Below, in pieces: positions 16,550-24,166 of a stretch of 34,003 bases of DNA (position 1 is its first letter; every line of letters begins with the position of its first letter). Made by a program: the position numbers and the translations under genes. A model generated the notes under the pieces. It saw nothing but the letters and a program-made list of their open reading frames with translations. It was not told where the DNA came from and did no database searches. This DNA is from an uncultured Pseudanabaenaceae cyanobacterium (GTDB lineage: Bacteria; Cyanobacteriota; Cyanobacteriia; PCC-9006; JAAUQQ01): positions 1 through 34,003 of the forward strand of contig CALIGI010000050.1 of the NCBI GenBank assembly GCA_938021205.1. Reading direction: 5' to 3'.

Positions 16550-17695
16550 ATGTCCTTTCGCGTTGACCCTCCAGCCCTTTTGGTTTTGGCAGATGGCACG
16601 GTTTATAAAGGCTATGCCTGTGGGGCAAGTGGAACCACCGTAGGTGAAGTGGTTTTCAATACGGGCATGACTGGGTATCAGGAAGTCCTGACGGACCCGA
16701 GCTACCTGGGCCAAATTGTCACCTTTACTTATCCAGAGCTGGGTAACACAGGGGTCAATGGCTTGGATGAAGAATCTGCCCGCCCCCAGGTCAAGGGCTT
16801 GATCGCTCGGAATATTTGCGATCGCCCCAGCAACTGGCGCTCCACCCAGTCCTTACCGGACTATCTCAGTGGCCACAACGTCGTGGGCATCTACGGCTTG
16901 GACACCCGAGCCTTAACTCGTAAGCTGCGCTCCACGGGGGCGATGAACGGGGCTATCTCCACTGAGATATTGGACCCGGTGGCACTGCTGGAGAAGGTCC
17001 AGGCTGCTCCTTCTATGGAGGGTCTCAACCTCGTGAACGAGGTGAGCACCTCCGAAATTTATGAATGGAGCGAGACGACCGAAGGCATGTGGGAATTCAG
17101 CGATGGCGCAACAGCAGAGAAGCCCCAGCTGACGGTTGTAGCGATCGACTTTGGCCTCAAACGCAATATCCTTCGCCGCCTGGCAAGCTTTGGCTGTCGC
17201 ATTATTGTGGTTCCCGTGGGCACCGCTCCTGACAAGATCCTCAGCTATGACCCCGATGGTATCTTCTTTTCTAATGGCCCTGGTGATCCAGCCGTGGTCA
17301 GCGAAGGCATTGCCACAGCAAAGGTCCTCGTGCAGCAGGACAAGCCCATCTTTGGCATTTGCATGGGCCATCAAATCTTGGGACTGTCCTTGGGCGCAGA
17401 AACGTTCAAGCTCAAGTTTGGCCATCGCGGCCTGAACCAGCCCTGTGGTTTAGAGGAGCGAGTGGAAATCACCAGCCAGAACCATGGCTTTGCCATCAGT
17501 GCAGACTCCTTGGGGGAGGAGGTAGAAGTGACTCACCTTAATCTCAACGATCGCACCGTCGCAGGCCTCCGTCATAAAGAACGACCGATTTTTTCGGTCC
17601 AATATCACCCTGAAGCGAGTCCTGGTCCCCACGATTCTGACTATTTGTTTGAGCAATTTGTGGAAGCCATGACGCGTTATCAGCAAACTAGATAA
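16550..17695 (+). CDS. carA: Carbamoyl-phosphate synthase small (glutaminase) subunit
   Basis: 381 residues. The subunit hydrolyses glutamine and channels ammonia to CarB for carbamoyl phosphate, which feeds arginine and pyrimidine synthesis. The N-terminal small-chain domain (1-145) has '[21 protein letters not shown]'. The class I amidotransferase domain (about 195-375) has nucleophile C271 (GICMGHQ), H353 and E355 (QYHPEA), and the oxyanion block SNGPGDP at 241-247. The ATG at 16550 gives a full-length protein. carB is not in this window. A 26-bp quasi-palindrome and a promoter candidate for the STAS gene follow downstream. Confidence 0.97.
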   Translation: MSFRVDPPALLVLADGTVYKGYACGASGTTVGEVVFNTGMTGYQEVLTDPSYLGQIVTFTYPELGNTGVNGLDEESARPQVKGLIARNICDRPSNWRSTQSLPDYLSGHNVVGIYGLDTRALTRKLRSTGAMNGAISTEILDPVALLEKVQAAPSMEGLNLVNEVSTSEIYEWSETTEGMWEFSDGATAEKPQLTVVAIDFGLKRNILRRLASFGCRIIVVPVGTAPDKILSYDPDGIFFSNGPGDPAVVSEGIATAKVLVQQDKPIFGICMGHQILGLSLGAETFKLKFGHRGLNQPCGLEERVEITSQNHGFAISADSLGEEVEVTHLNLNDRTVAGLRHKERPIFSVQYHPEASPGPHDSDYLFEQFVEAMTRYQQTR

Positions 17696-17770
17696 TCTAT
17701 GCCATCTAACACCTGCCCATCCCTCTCCCCGTGGTCTCTTCTGGGATTGATGAGGAATGGGAAAAGGCTA

Positions 17771-17799
17771 TTGCAGCTAGCTCATTCCTGACTTATACT
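17771..17799 (+). promoter_or_regulatory. Candidate sigma-70-type promoter upstream of the STAS gene
   Basis: TTGCAG (17771-17776) and TATACT (17794-17799) are separated by 17 bp. The -10 box matches five of six consensus bases and the -35 three of six. The leader to the gene would be about 170 bases. Confidence 0.35.
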
Positions 17800-17862
17800 C
17801 TTCTGGAAATGTTTGCTATATACTGTCTAATGCTTTAAGTGCAATACGGTAGGTTGAGATTC

Positions 17863-17888
17863 AGCTATTGATTCTAGAATTGATAGCT
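17863..17888. repeat. 26-bp quasi-palindrome in the STAS leader
   Basis: AGCTAT-TG-ATTCTAGAAT-TG-ATAGCT is symmetric apart from the two TG pairs. It lies in the probable 5' leader between the candidate promoter and the STAS gene, and could be a binding site or an RNA hairpin. Confidence 0.5.
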
Positions 17889-17955
17889 TGAAGTGATCGA
17901 CAAATGGAGATTCATTCTTTAACATTTAGATCTTTAACCCGCTTAGCAGCATGAT

Positions 17956-18348
17956 TTGTATTGCTATAAGGAGGCGCCTATCCCTGAGCAACTAGCCCTA
18001 ACGGTAAGTTTACGAGGCACCCGAGATATTAGGGATAACTGTCAGATATTCCGCCTCACGGGACTTCTAGATGCGTTTTCAGAGCCTAATTTTATTAAGG
18101 TGCTGAGTAAGTGCGTTACCGATGGCCCTAAAAACTTGATTTTGGACCTCTCCAAAATTGATTTCATTGATAGTTCTGGCCTGGGTGCTCTGGTCCAAGT
18201 GGCTAAGAAGGCTCAGACCGAAGGTGGTCTGTTGCAGATTGTCACTAATGCTCGGGTGACCCAGACGGTCAAGATGGTTCGTTTGGATAAATTTTTGTCG
18301 CTCCAAGAGTCTGTGGATGCAGCTCTAGAGAATGCGAAGTCCAAGTAG
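17956..18348 (+). CDS. STAS-domain anti-sigma-factor antagonist-like protein
   Basis: Up to 130 residues from the TTG at 17956. The STAS fold is clear: 'CQIFRLTGLLDAFSEPNFIKVL', 'NLILDLSKIDFIDSSGLGALV', 'GGLLQIV' and 'VRLDKFLSL'. The DSSGLG motif carries Ser73 at the position phosphorylated in SpoIIAA/RsbV, so the protein can be the switch target of an RsbW-like kinase and a PP2C phosphatase, both present in this window. The start is odd. A perfect AAGGAGG at 17968-17974 lies inside the TTG-started frame, and the only codon at proper distance behind it is ATC at 17980. An ATG at 17951 is in another frame and stops after 14 codons. Conserved sequence begins after position 17980, so the ATC start is attractive. 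Confidence 0.88.
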   Translation: MYCYKEAPIPEQLALTVSLRGTRDIRDNCQIFRLTGLLDAFSEPNFIKVLSKCVTDGPKNLILDLSKIDFIDSSGLGALVQVAKKAQTEGGLLQIVTNARVTQTVKMVRLDKFLSLQESVDAALENAKSK

Positions 18349-18459
18349 GGAATCTTGGAATGTCATGGTGCGAAGGGAGCAGATGTTTCCTTCGCATTCT
18401 TTTTGTCGCTGTTTGCCTGGCAATGTGGTGTTAAGCCTAAGGAGCAAAGATGTTGGCTC

Positions 18460-18990
18460 ATGGTGGATTCCCATGACGCTGTTCAGGAGGGAGTTGTGGC
18501 GAATCCTGATTTAGCAGCTCAGCGTCCGGCAATTCCTGAGCTGCCGAACGCTGAGCTTGGTCCAGCTTTAGTGGCTTCACCCCAAGCCTGGCTAACAGCT
18601 GCTAATTCCTTGTCCCATCGCCAGGCGATGCAGGTGGCTCCGGCGGTCCTGGCTTACATCGGTGATGCGGTGTATGAGCTCCATGTGCGGCTTCAGTATC
18701 TCCATCCGCCTCGGCGTATCCAGGCTTATCATCAACAGGTCGTGGCCCAGGTGCGGGCAGAAGCCCAGGCGGAACATCTGTTGGCTTTGGTAGAGGCAGA
18801 GCTGTTGACTGAAGTAGAGCAGGATGTTGTTCGGCGAGGGCGTAATGCAGCCACGGGAAAGCCTAAGCGGTTGACGGTTGATGTCTATCGCCATGCCACT
18901 GGGTTTGAGGCATTGCTGGGGTATTTGTACCTCACCCAGGGCGATCGCCTCAGTGATCTTCTGGCGAAAATTGACTTTTCTATAGACTAA
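18460..18990 (+). CDS. mrnC: Mini-ribonuclease III
   Basis: 176 residues from the ATG at 18460; the frame is open from a TTG at 18355, but that extension is Cys-rich and unlike the family. It has a lone RNase III catalytic domain without the double-stranded-RNA-binding domain. The signature is 'LAYIGDAVYELHVR' (D69 and E73 metal ligands), followed by 'VRRGRNAATG' and 'TGFEALLGYLYL' with the second acidic cluster. Mini-III trims 23S rRNA precursor ends in Bacillus, and homologues occur in cyanobacteria. The first 55 residues are a variable leader. rlmB follows on the same strand, the same order as in Firmicutes, and both products act on 23S rRNA. Confidence 0.9.
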   Translation: MVDSHDAVQEGVVANPDLAAQRPAIPELPNAELGPALVASPQAWLTAANSLSHRQAMQVAPAVLAYIGDAVYELHVRLQYLHPPRRIQAYHQQVVAQVRAEAQAEHLLALVEAELLTEVEQDVVRRGRNAATGKPKRLTVDVYRHATGFEALLGYLYLTQGDRLSDLLAKIDFSID

Positions 18991-19175
18991 CAACGCTCCT
19001 TTGAATCTGGATTGGCCTCATTTCCCTCGTTTCAGTCGCTCTAGTTTTTATAGGCTGACCTGGTGAGGGAGAACGTGAGGATTAATTTCAGCCTTGTCCC
19101 AGGCTGAAGTTGCTATGCTTCGATCTAGCTAGGCTTTTATCAGGGCCTCAGCATCTGTTTTATCGAATTTTTTCC

Positions 19176-20471
19176 ATGGCTAACCCCCCCCGTCCGTCCC
19201 GTCGTTCCCGCCCCCAAGGGGGCTCCTCTGACGGTCCTAGGGGACGGGGCGGAGACAACCGCTCCAAGCCGGGACGCAGTGGCCGTAGTGATGGCTATGG
19301 CCGCGATAGTTCTCGCAGTGATGGCCGACGGAGTGATGGTCGACAGAGTGATGGCCGACGCACGGATAGCCGACGTACGGATAGCCGCCCTGGCAGTCGT
19401 GACCGCCCTGGGGGGGAATCCCGCAGCGGTGGACGGTCCCGTGATGGAGAGAGCCCTAAGTTGAGGCGAGATCGGCCCCAGAGCGGTGGTGTCAGATCTC
19501 AGTCCCGAGATGGACGACCTGGGCGGGGAGGTCAGAGCAGCGGTCGTTCGCGGGATAACCGCCCTAGAGATGGCCGTCGAGCTCATAGCCGTAGAGACGA
19601 TAAACGGGATGATGACTTTCAGCCAAAAGTTCGCCCTGGATCTGATACTGCTGCGGAAGTTAACCTCGTTGAAGAAGAGCAAGAGGAGTCTCCAGATCTG
19701 ATCTATGGTCGCCACGCGGTGCGGGCGGTCTTGGAGAGCGATCGCCAAGTCAATCGTATTTGGGTGACATCACGGCTCCGCTACGATGACCAACTGAAAC
19801 CCCTGCTGGATGATGCGAAAGCTGGGGGCGCCATTATTGATGAGGTTGACAATCAGCGTCTCAACCAGATCACCCCCCATGGCGCAACTCACCAAGGTAT
19901 TGCTGCCCAGGTCTCTCCCTATGACTATTTCCCGATGGGAAATTTGATCGACTTTGCCCAGAAGCGAGCGCTGAATAATGGCCAAGAGCCAGTGATTATT
20001 CTTGCTGATGGCATTACAGACCCTCACAATTTAGGGGCCATCATTCGTTCTGCGGAAGCCATGGGTGCTCAGGGGGTGGTGATTCCTCAACGCCGCGCTG
20101 TGGGAATTACCTCGACGGTGATGAAGGTGGCTGCTGGAGCGCTGGAGAATCTGCCTGTGAGCCGGGTGGTGAATCTAAACCGCGCCCTTAAGGATCTCAA
20201 AGATGCGGGCTATTGGATTTACGGCACTGTGGCGGATGCGCCGCAAGCTTTACACAAGGCCCGCCTAGATGGCCCGATTGCCCTGGTGATCGGAGCAGAG
20301 GGCTCGGGCATTAGTACCCTCACCCAACGAAACTGTGATGCTTTGGTCTCAATTCCCTTGGTGGGGCAAACCGCTAGTCTGAATGCTTCTGTTGCTGCGG
20401 GAATGGTGCTCTATGAGGTTTTTCGCCAGCGTTGGACGGCGGCCTCTCAGCAGACACCCGAAGCGACTTAG
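19176..20471 (+). CDS. rlmB: 23S rRNA 2'-O-ribose (Gm2251-type) methyltransferase with long disordered N-terminus
   Basis: 431 residues from the ATG at 19176; a TTG or similar start at 19110 would add 22. Residues 1-155 are a low-complexity tail of Arg, Ser, Gly and Asp. The SPOUT enzyme follows, with a substrate-binding domain at about 173-250 and a methyltransferase domain at about 272-425. The three SPOUT motifs are [10 protein letters not shown] (285-294), IGAEGSGIS (372-380) and [17 protein letters not shown] (393-409), giving the trefoil-knot SAM site. E. coli RlmB lacks such a tail and is about 245 residues. The tail may bind RNA or ribosomes, or promote condensation. It contains a tandem 15-bp repeat at 19317-19391. 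Confidence 0.92.
   Translation: MANPPRPSRRSRPQGGSSDGPRGRGGDNRSKPGRSGRSDGYGRDSSRSDGRRSDGRQSDGRRTDSRRTDSRPGSRDRPGGESRSGGRSRDGESPKLRRDRPQSGGVRSQSRDGRPGRGGQSSGRSRDNRPRDGRRAHSRRDDKRDDDFQPKVRPGSDTAAEVNLVEEEQEESPDLIYGRHAVRAVLESDRQVNRIWVTSRLRYDDQLKPLLDDAKAGGAIIDEVDNQRLNQITPHGATHQGIAAQVSPYDYFPMGNLIDFAQKRALNNGQEPVIILADGITDPHNLGAIIRSAEAMGAQGVVIPQRRAVGITSTVMKVAAGALENLPVSRVVNLNRALKDLKDAGYWIYGTVADAPQALHKARLDGPIALVIGAEGSGISTLTQRNCDALVSIPLVGQTASLNASVAAGMVLYEVFRQRWTAASQQTPEAT
19317..19391 (+). repeat. Five tandem 15-bp units coding SDGRR-type repeats
   Basis: Five consecutive 15-nt units encode [20 protein letters not shown] and TDSRP within the disordered tail of RlmB. The first three DNA units are nearly identical (AGTGATGGCCGACGG type). 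This is a likely slippage hot spot and probably length-variable among strains. Confidence 0.85.
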
Positions 20472-20520
20472 GTTTTTGGGATTTGGTCATTGGTGCGATC
20501 GCAGGCTGGACTCGACCTCG

Positions 20521-20588
20521 AATGATTACAGAAAGTAATCATTAAGATTTGTCTATTTTTGTGAGGGATCATTCTTTGATCCCGTTTT
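20521..20588 (+). terminator. Tandem hairpins after rlmB
   Basis: The first hairpin has 9-bp arms AATGATTAC (20521-20529) and GTAATCATT (20535-20543). The second has GGGATCA (20565-20571) and TGATCCC (20577-20583), followed by GTTTT. The second is a conventional intrinsic terminator for rlmB. Confidence 0.6.
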
Positions 20589-20886
20589 AGCCTGGGTCGG
20601 AACAACGAATTTAATGGATTTCAGCCTTCGCTATCTACAAGCTTTTGGGAGAGATGATCCCAGCCCTGTATGGGATTCGGGGATCGCTGATGCAAATATA
20701 AATTAATTTGAAAACAGGTAAAGGGTGAGATATAACAAAATATAGGGCATTGAAATTCTCCGCTTATTGACGGGGAATCATTTATGCGCCAGAGGGAATA
20801 CTGAGAATCTGTTTGAAAGGTCACAACATTGAGGTGTCCTTTCAATTTAAATAAAATTTACTCGTCAACACGTAGGGGAGAGATTG
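20589..20886 (+). promoter_or_regulatory. Upstream region of the DUF1816-like gene
   Basis: 298 AT-rich bases without a gene. Near the end, an inverted repeat TTGAAAGG (20813-20820) and CCTTTCAA (20838-20845) would form a hairpin in the leader about 40 bases before the start. AGGGGAG at 20874-20880 is the ribosome site. I could not choose a promoter. Confidence 0.35.
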
Positions 20887-21171
20887 ATGAAGGATACGCT
20901 GTTGAGTCTCTTGGGATCTCTAGGCCTAGCTTACTGGGTCAAAATCACGACCGATTCCCCCACATGCACCTACTACTTTGGTCCTTTCTCAACGGAGCTA
21001 GAGGGGCAAGTTGCCCAGGCTGGCTATTGCGAAGATCTGCGTGCTGAAGGAGCTCAGAACATCACGGTGACTTGCGAACGTCGCCGCCGTCCTAGTGAAC
21101 TCACCATTACCGAAGATTGGGGAGGCGTCATGGAATTGCGGGGAAATCGTATGACGGCGATCGCTAGCTAG
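20887..21171 (+). CDS. DUF1816-like small cyanobacterial protein
   Basis: 94 residues from the ATG at 20887, six bases behind AGGGGAG. The core reads 'WVKITTDSPTCTYYFGPF' then 'LEGQVAQAGYCEDLRAEGAQNI', followed by an Arg-rich strand and 'RPSELTITEDWG'. This matches the pattern I know for DUF1816, a short beta-rich family largely confined to cyanobacteria and without an established function. The first 15 residues (LLSLLGSLGLAYWV) are moderately hydrophobic but part of the fold rather than a signal peptide. The gene stands alone and is followed by an intrinsic terminator at 21215. Confidence 0.8.
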   Translation: MKDTLLSLLGSLGLAYWVKITTDSPTCTYYFGPFSTELEGQVAQAGYCEDLRAEGAQNITVTCERRRRPSELTITEDWGGVMELRGNRMTAIAS

Positions 21172-21214
21172 CTCTGTGTCTAGCCCCGATTGTCGTCTTG
21201 GTTACTTTTTGAAG

Positions 21215-21245
21215 AGCCTACTGTTCGTAGCAGTGGGCTTTTTTG
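21215..21245 (+). terminator. Intrinsic terminator after the DUF1816-like gene
   Basis: The stem AGCCTACTG/CAGTGGGCT (9 bp with one G-T pair) has a seven-base loop, and its 3' arm runs into a row of six T. It lies between convergent genes. Confidence 0.85.
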
Positions 21246-21265
21246 TTGGCATTTGGGGGGCCCGC

Positions 21266-21294
21266 TGGGCGTAATCAATTTGGGCGTAATCAAT
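21266..21294. repeat. 14-bp tandem duplication at the hydrolase 3' end
   Basis: TGGGCGTAATCAAT occurs at 21266-21279 and 21281-21294. The second copy contains the stop codon of the minus-strand hydrolase gene. Confidence 0.6.
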
Positions 21295-22135
21295 CCATAA
21301 TTTCGCTTAGCCATTGTTCTATATCGGCCACCACCTGCTGAGGAATTTCCCAGGGAAAAAGATGGGCGACGTCGCTGTACACCTTGGATTGACAATGGGG
21401 CAGGTGCTGGGCGGTTTCCAGGCTAGAGCGGGCGGTGATGTGGCAGTCTTTTTCACCGACTAGCATTAAGCAGGGACAGGCGATCGCGGGGAGGTCTTCC
21501 AGGCGGTTGTAGTGAGATTTGAGGGCGTCACCTAGGGCTTTGTTGGCCCAGCGACTGGTTTGCAGGTAGGCCGGGAGGGCGTATTGGGCCAGGTAGTGGT
21601 AGGTGGCGGGGGTTTGCTGCTGGACGAGGTAGCGAAAGAGCGATCGCTTACCAAATAAATCAATGTTCCACTGGGCTCCGGGGCTGGCAGCGTTGATCAG
21701 GCCAGCCATGCCTGTTAGCAAATCTTCTGTCCAGCCCGTGGCGGGGTGATTGCTGCGGGGGCAGGCGGCAGTGGCGATTAGGATAATGCCTTTGATCCGA
21801 TTTGGCCTGTTGCTTCGGGCATCCCTTAGGGCTAGCTCCATGGCCAGAATGCCGCCAAGGGACCAGCCCAGCAGGTAGAAATCCTCCACTTGTTCATGCT
21901 CTAGCAAGGCTTCCAGGTCCGTGAGGTGGTCTTCCATGGCAAAGGGGCCGGGGGCTTTACTGCTGCCGTAGCCCCGCAGGTCTGGGGCAAGGGTGCGGAA
22001 GCGGCTGGAGAGGACTTCAGTAAAAACGGTCATGCAGTCGCCGGAGCCAGGGTGGCCGTGGAGACAGAGGAGGGTGGGCTGGGGGTTGCTACCTTTTGAC
22101 TTGGTGTTGAGGGCGATCGCGGTGGGCTCGGTCAT
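21290..22135 (-). CDS. Alpha/beta hydrolase
   Basis: 281 residues with the alpha/beta hydrolase fold. The oxyanion-hole segment is HGHPGSG at 26-32. The nucleophile elbow is GWSLGG, with S92. The acid is D230 (GEKDCHI) and the base H258 (VAHLFPWE). The lid region (about 125-210) is helical. The protein belongs to the broad BioH/epoxide-hydrolase/lipase-like group, and the substrate cannot be told from sequence. Strand topology and spacing are normal, so it should be active. The ATG at 22135 is the first start. No signal peptide, so it is cytoplasmic. It is divergent from the ABC exporter gene, with 242 bp between them. Confidence 0.88.
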   Translation of the reverse strand: MTEPTAIALNTKSKGSNPQPTLLCLHGHPGSGDCMTVFTEVLSSRFRTLAPDLRGYGSSKAPGPFAMEDHLTDLEALLEHEQVEDFYLLGWSLGGILAMELALRDARSNRPNRIKGIILIATAACPRSNHPATGWTEDLLTGMAGLINAASPGAQWNIDLFGKRSLFRYLVQQQTPATYHYLAQYALPAYLQTSRWANKALGDALKSHYNRLEDLPAIACPCLMLVGEKDCHITARSSLETAQHLPHCQSKVYSDVAHLFPWEIPQQVVADIEQWLSEIMD

Positions 22136-22377
22136 GTCGCTCGAAATTGCTGAGAAGTTGCCTAAATGTTTTTAGGGCCTGTGAATCCATCCTAGTAGAG
22201 ACAGAGCGGTCCAGAGCGTAGCTCGACTAGGATAGTGAGGTGGCAAATGGCTCGGCCTTCGCTCGGCTGACTTTGTCTTTGTTGCTATCCACATCACCGT
22301 CTTCTCTCTCTAGGTTTGACAGGTTATAGATGTTCCCAGTGATGTGGCCCAGACTGTAATTTCCCAGTGCCCCGACC

Positions 22378-24138
22378 ATGGCTTCTGCCCCCTCCGCTCG
22401 CTTGCGCAAACTGCTCAGCTATTTGAAGCCCCACTGGAAACAAACCTCCCTAGGGGTGGTGGCACTGGTCCTCGTTAATATCCTGGCAGTGATTCTTCCT
22501 CGCATCATTGGTCGCTGCGTTGATGAGCTCCAGCAAGAAGGGGCGATTGACCTAGAGCGTATTGGCAGCTATAGCTTGTGGATCTTGGGCTTGGCTTCAA
22601 TCATGCTCGTGATTCGTTTAACGTCACGGCAGCTCATCTTTGGCGTAGGACGCAAGGTGGAGTTTGATCTCAAGCAGCGCATTTTTGAGCATCTGCTGGG
22701 GATGGAGCCTTCCTACTTCTCAAACAATGCCCCCGGCGACTTGATTAACCGTGCCACCAGCGATGTGGATAAAATCCGTCGCCTCATGGGATTTGCGGTT
22801 CTAAGCTTGATCAATACGATGCTGGCTTACACCCTGGTCATCCCGGCCATGGTCTCGATCAATGGCAAGCTGAGCCTATTGGCCCTATCGGTGTATCCGA
22901 TGATGCTACTCACGGTCCAGCTTGCCAGCACGAAGCTACGGGGGCAGCAGGAGGCCGTTCAGGAGGAACTATCCGATCTCAGCGAGTTGATTCAGGAGGA
23001 TATGAGTGGCATTGGTTTAATTAAGATCTATGCCCAGGAGGCTAATGAGCGTCGAGCCTTTGCTGGTATCAATCGCAAGTTGCTGAAGGCCAATTTGAGC
23101 TTGGCCAAGACGCGGAACTTCCTGTTTCCCCTGTTGGAAGGTTTGGCCAGTGTGAGCCTGTTGTTTATTCTCTGGTTGGGTTCGCGGGAAATTGCGAATC
23201 AGACCCTGACTGTGGGTAATTTTGTCACGCTGATTATTTATGTGCAGCAGTTGGTCTTTCCCACGGCCCTGCTCGGTTTCACGATTACGGCTTACCAACA
23301 AGGGCAGGTGAGCGTGGACCGTGTGGAAGCGATTCTCAGTGTGGATGCTGCGATTCAAACGGTGGTGGAGCCTCAGGTGCTACCTCAGCCCATTGAAGGT
23401 TGGCTTAAGGCAGACAACCTTACCCATGTCTATCCTGGTGCTGATCGCCCCGCGTTGGCTCAGGTGAGTTTTAGTATTAAGCCTCACCAGACCGTGGCAG
23501 TGGTTGGGCCGATTGGGGCGGGTAAGTCGACTTTGGCCAATGCGATTCCTCGATTGCTGGATCTTGAGCCGGGGCAGTTGTTTTTGGATGGGGTGGATAT
23601 TACTCAAATTCCCCTGAAGACCTTGAGGGCTGCGATCGCCTATGTCCCCCAAACCAGCTTCCTATTCAGCACCACCATTCGCGATAACGTTCGTTACGGC
23701 GACCCCCAGCAAGGGCAGCCCCTGGTGGAAGTCGCGGCTAAGCAAGCCCAGGTACACCCGGAGATTCTCAACTTTCCTCTGCAGTACGAAACCCTAGTGG
23801 GGGAGCGGGGGATTACGCTATCGGGCGGTCAGCGGCAGCGCACGGCTTTGGCTCGAGCACTGCTGGTGGATGCACCGATTTTGATTTTGGATGATGCGTT
23901 GTCCAGCGTGGATAATCAGACGGCAACTCAGATCCTAGAGGAGCTCTCGACGGGAACGGGCCGCAAGACGGTGATCTTTATTTCCCACCAAATGTCGGCG
24001 GCGGCGGCGGCGGATGTGATCTTGGTGATGGATCAGGGGCGGATTGTTCAGTCCGGCTCCCATGGAGAGTTGATTGAGCAGCCGGGGCTATATCGCGATT
24101 TGTGGGATCGCCAGCAGCTAGAGGCGCGCTTGAAATAG
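22378..24138 (+). CDS. ABC exporter half-transporter (membrane domain plus ATPase)
   Basis: 586 residues. Six membrane helices lie between about 20 and 310 (type I exporter fold), followed by a nucleotide-binding domain (about 342-575). Walker A is GPIGAGKST at 377-385, the Q-loop 'YVPQ' is at 422-425, the signature LSGGQ is at 481-485, Walker B is ILILDD at 501-506, and the H-loop is H537. The residue after Walker B Asp505 is Asp506, where most exporters have the catalytic Glu. Such sites occur in one half of heterodimeric exporters of the MdlA/MdlB or BmrCD type, so a partner encoded elsewhere is possible. The substrate is unknown; drug or lipid export is typical. The ATG at 22378 is the clear start. 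Confidence 0.93.
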   Translation: MASAPSARLRKLLSYLKPHWKQTSLGVVALVLVNILAVILPRIIGRCVDELQQEGAIDLERIGSYSLWILGLASIMLVIRLTSRQLIFGVGRKVEFDLKQRIFEHLLGMEPSYFSNNAPGDLINRATSDVDKIRRLMGFAVLSLINTMLAYTLVIPAMVSINGKLSLLALSVYPMMLLTVQLASTKLRGQQEAVQEELSDLSELIQEDMSGIGLIKIYAQEANERRAFAGINRKLLKANLSLAKTRNFLFPLLEGLASVSLLFILWLGSREIANQTLTVGNFVTLIIYVQQLVFPTALLGFTITAYQQGQVSVDRVEAILSVDAAIQTVVEPQVLPQPIEGWLKADNLTHVYPGADRPALAQVSFSIKPHQTVAVVGPIGAGKSTLANAIPRLLDLEPGQLFLDGVDITQIPLKTLRAAIAYVPQTSFLFSTTIRDNVRYGDPQQGQPLVEVAAKQAQVHPEILNFPLQYETLVGERGITLSGGQRQRTALARALLVDAPILILDDALSSVDNQTATQILEELSTGTGRKTVIFISHQMSAAAAADVILVMDQGRIVQSGSHGELIEQPGLYRDLWDRQQLEARLK

Positions 24139-24166
24139 GGGGAAGGCGTTTTGCTGCTGATTGGGT

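Noticed and set aside
19140..19748. 202-codon minus-strand frame opposite the RlmB tail
   Set aside because: A Thr/Ala/Ile-rich repetitive product that mirrors the Arg/Ser/Gly-coding repeats of the real gene.
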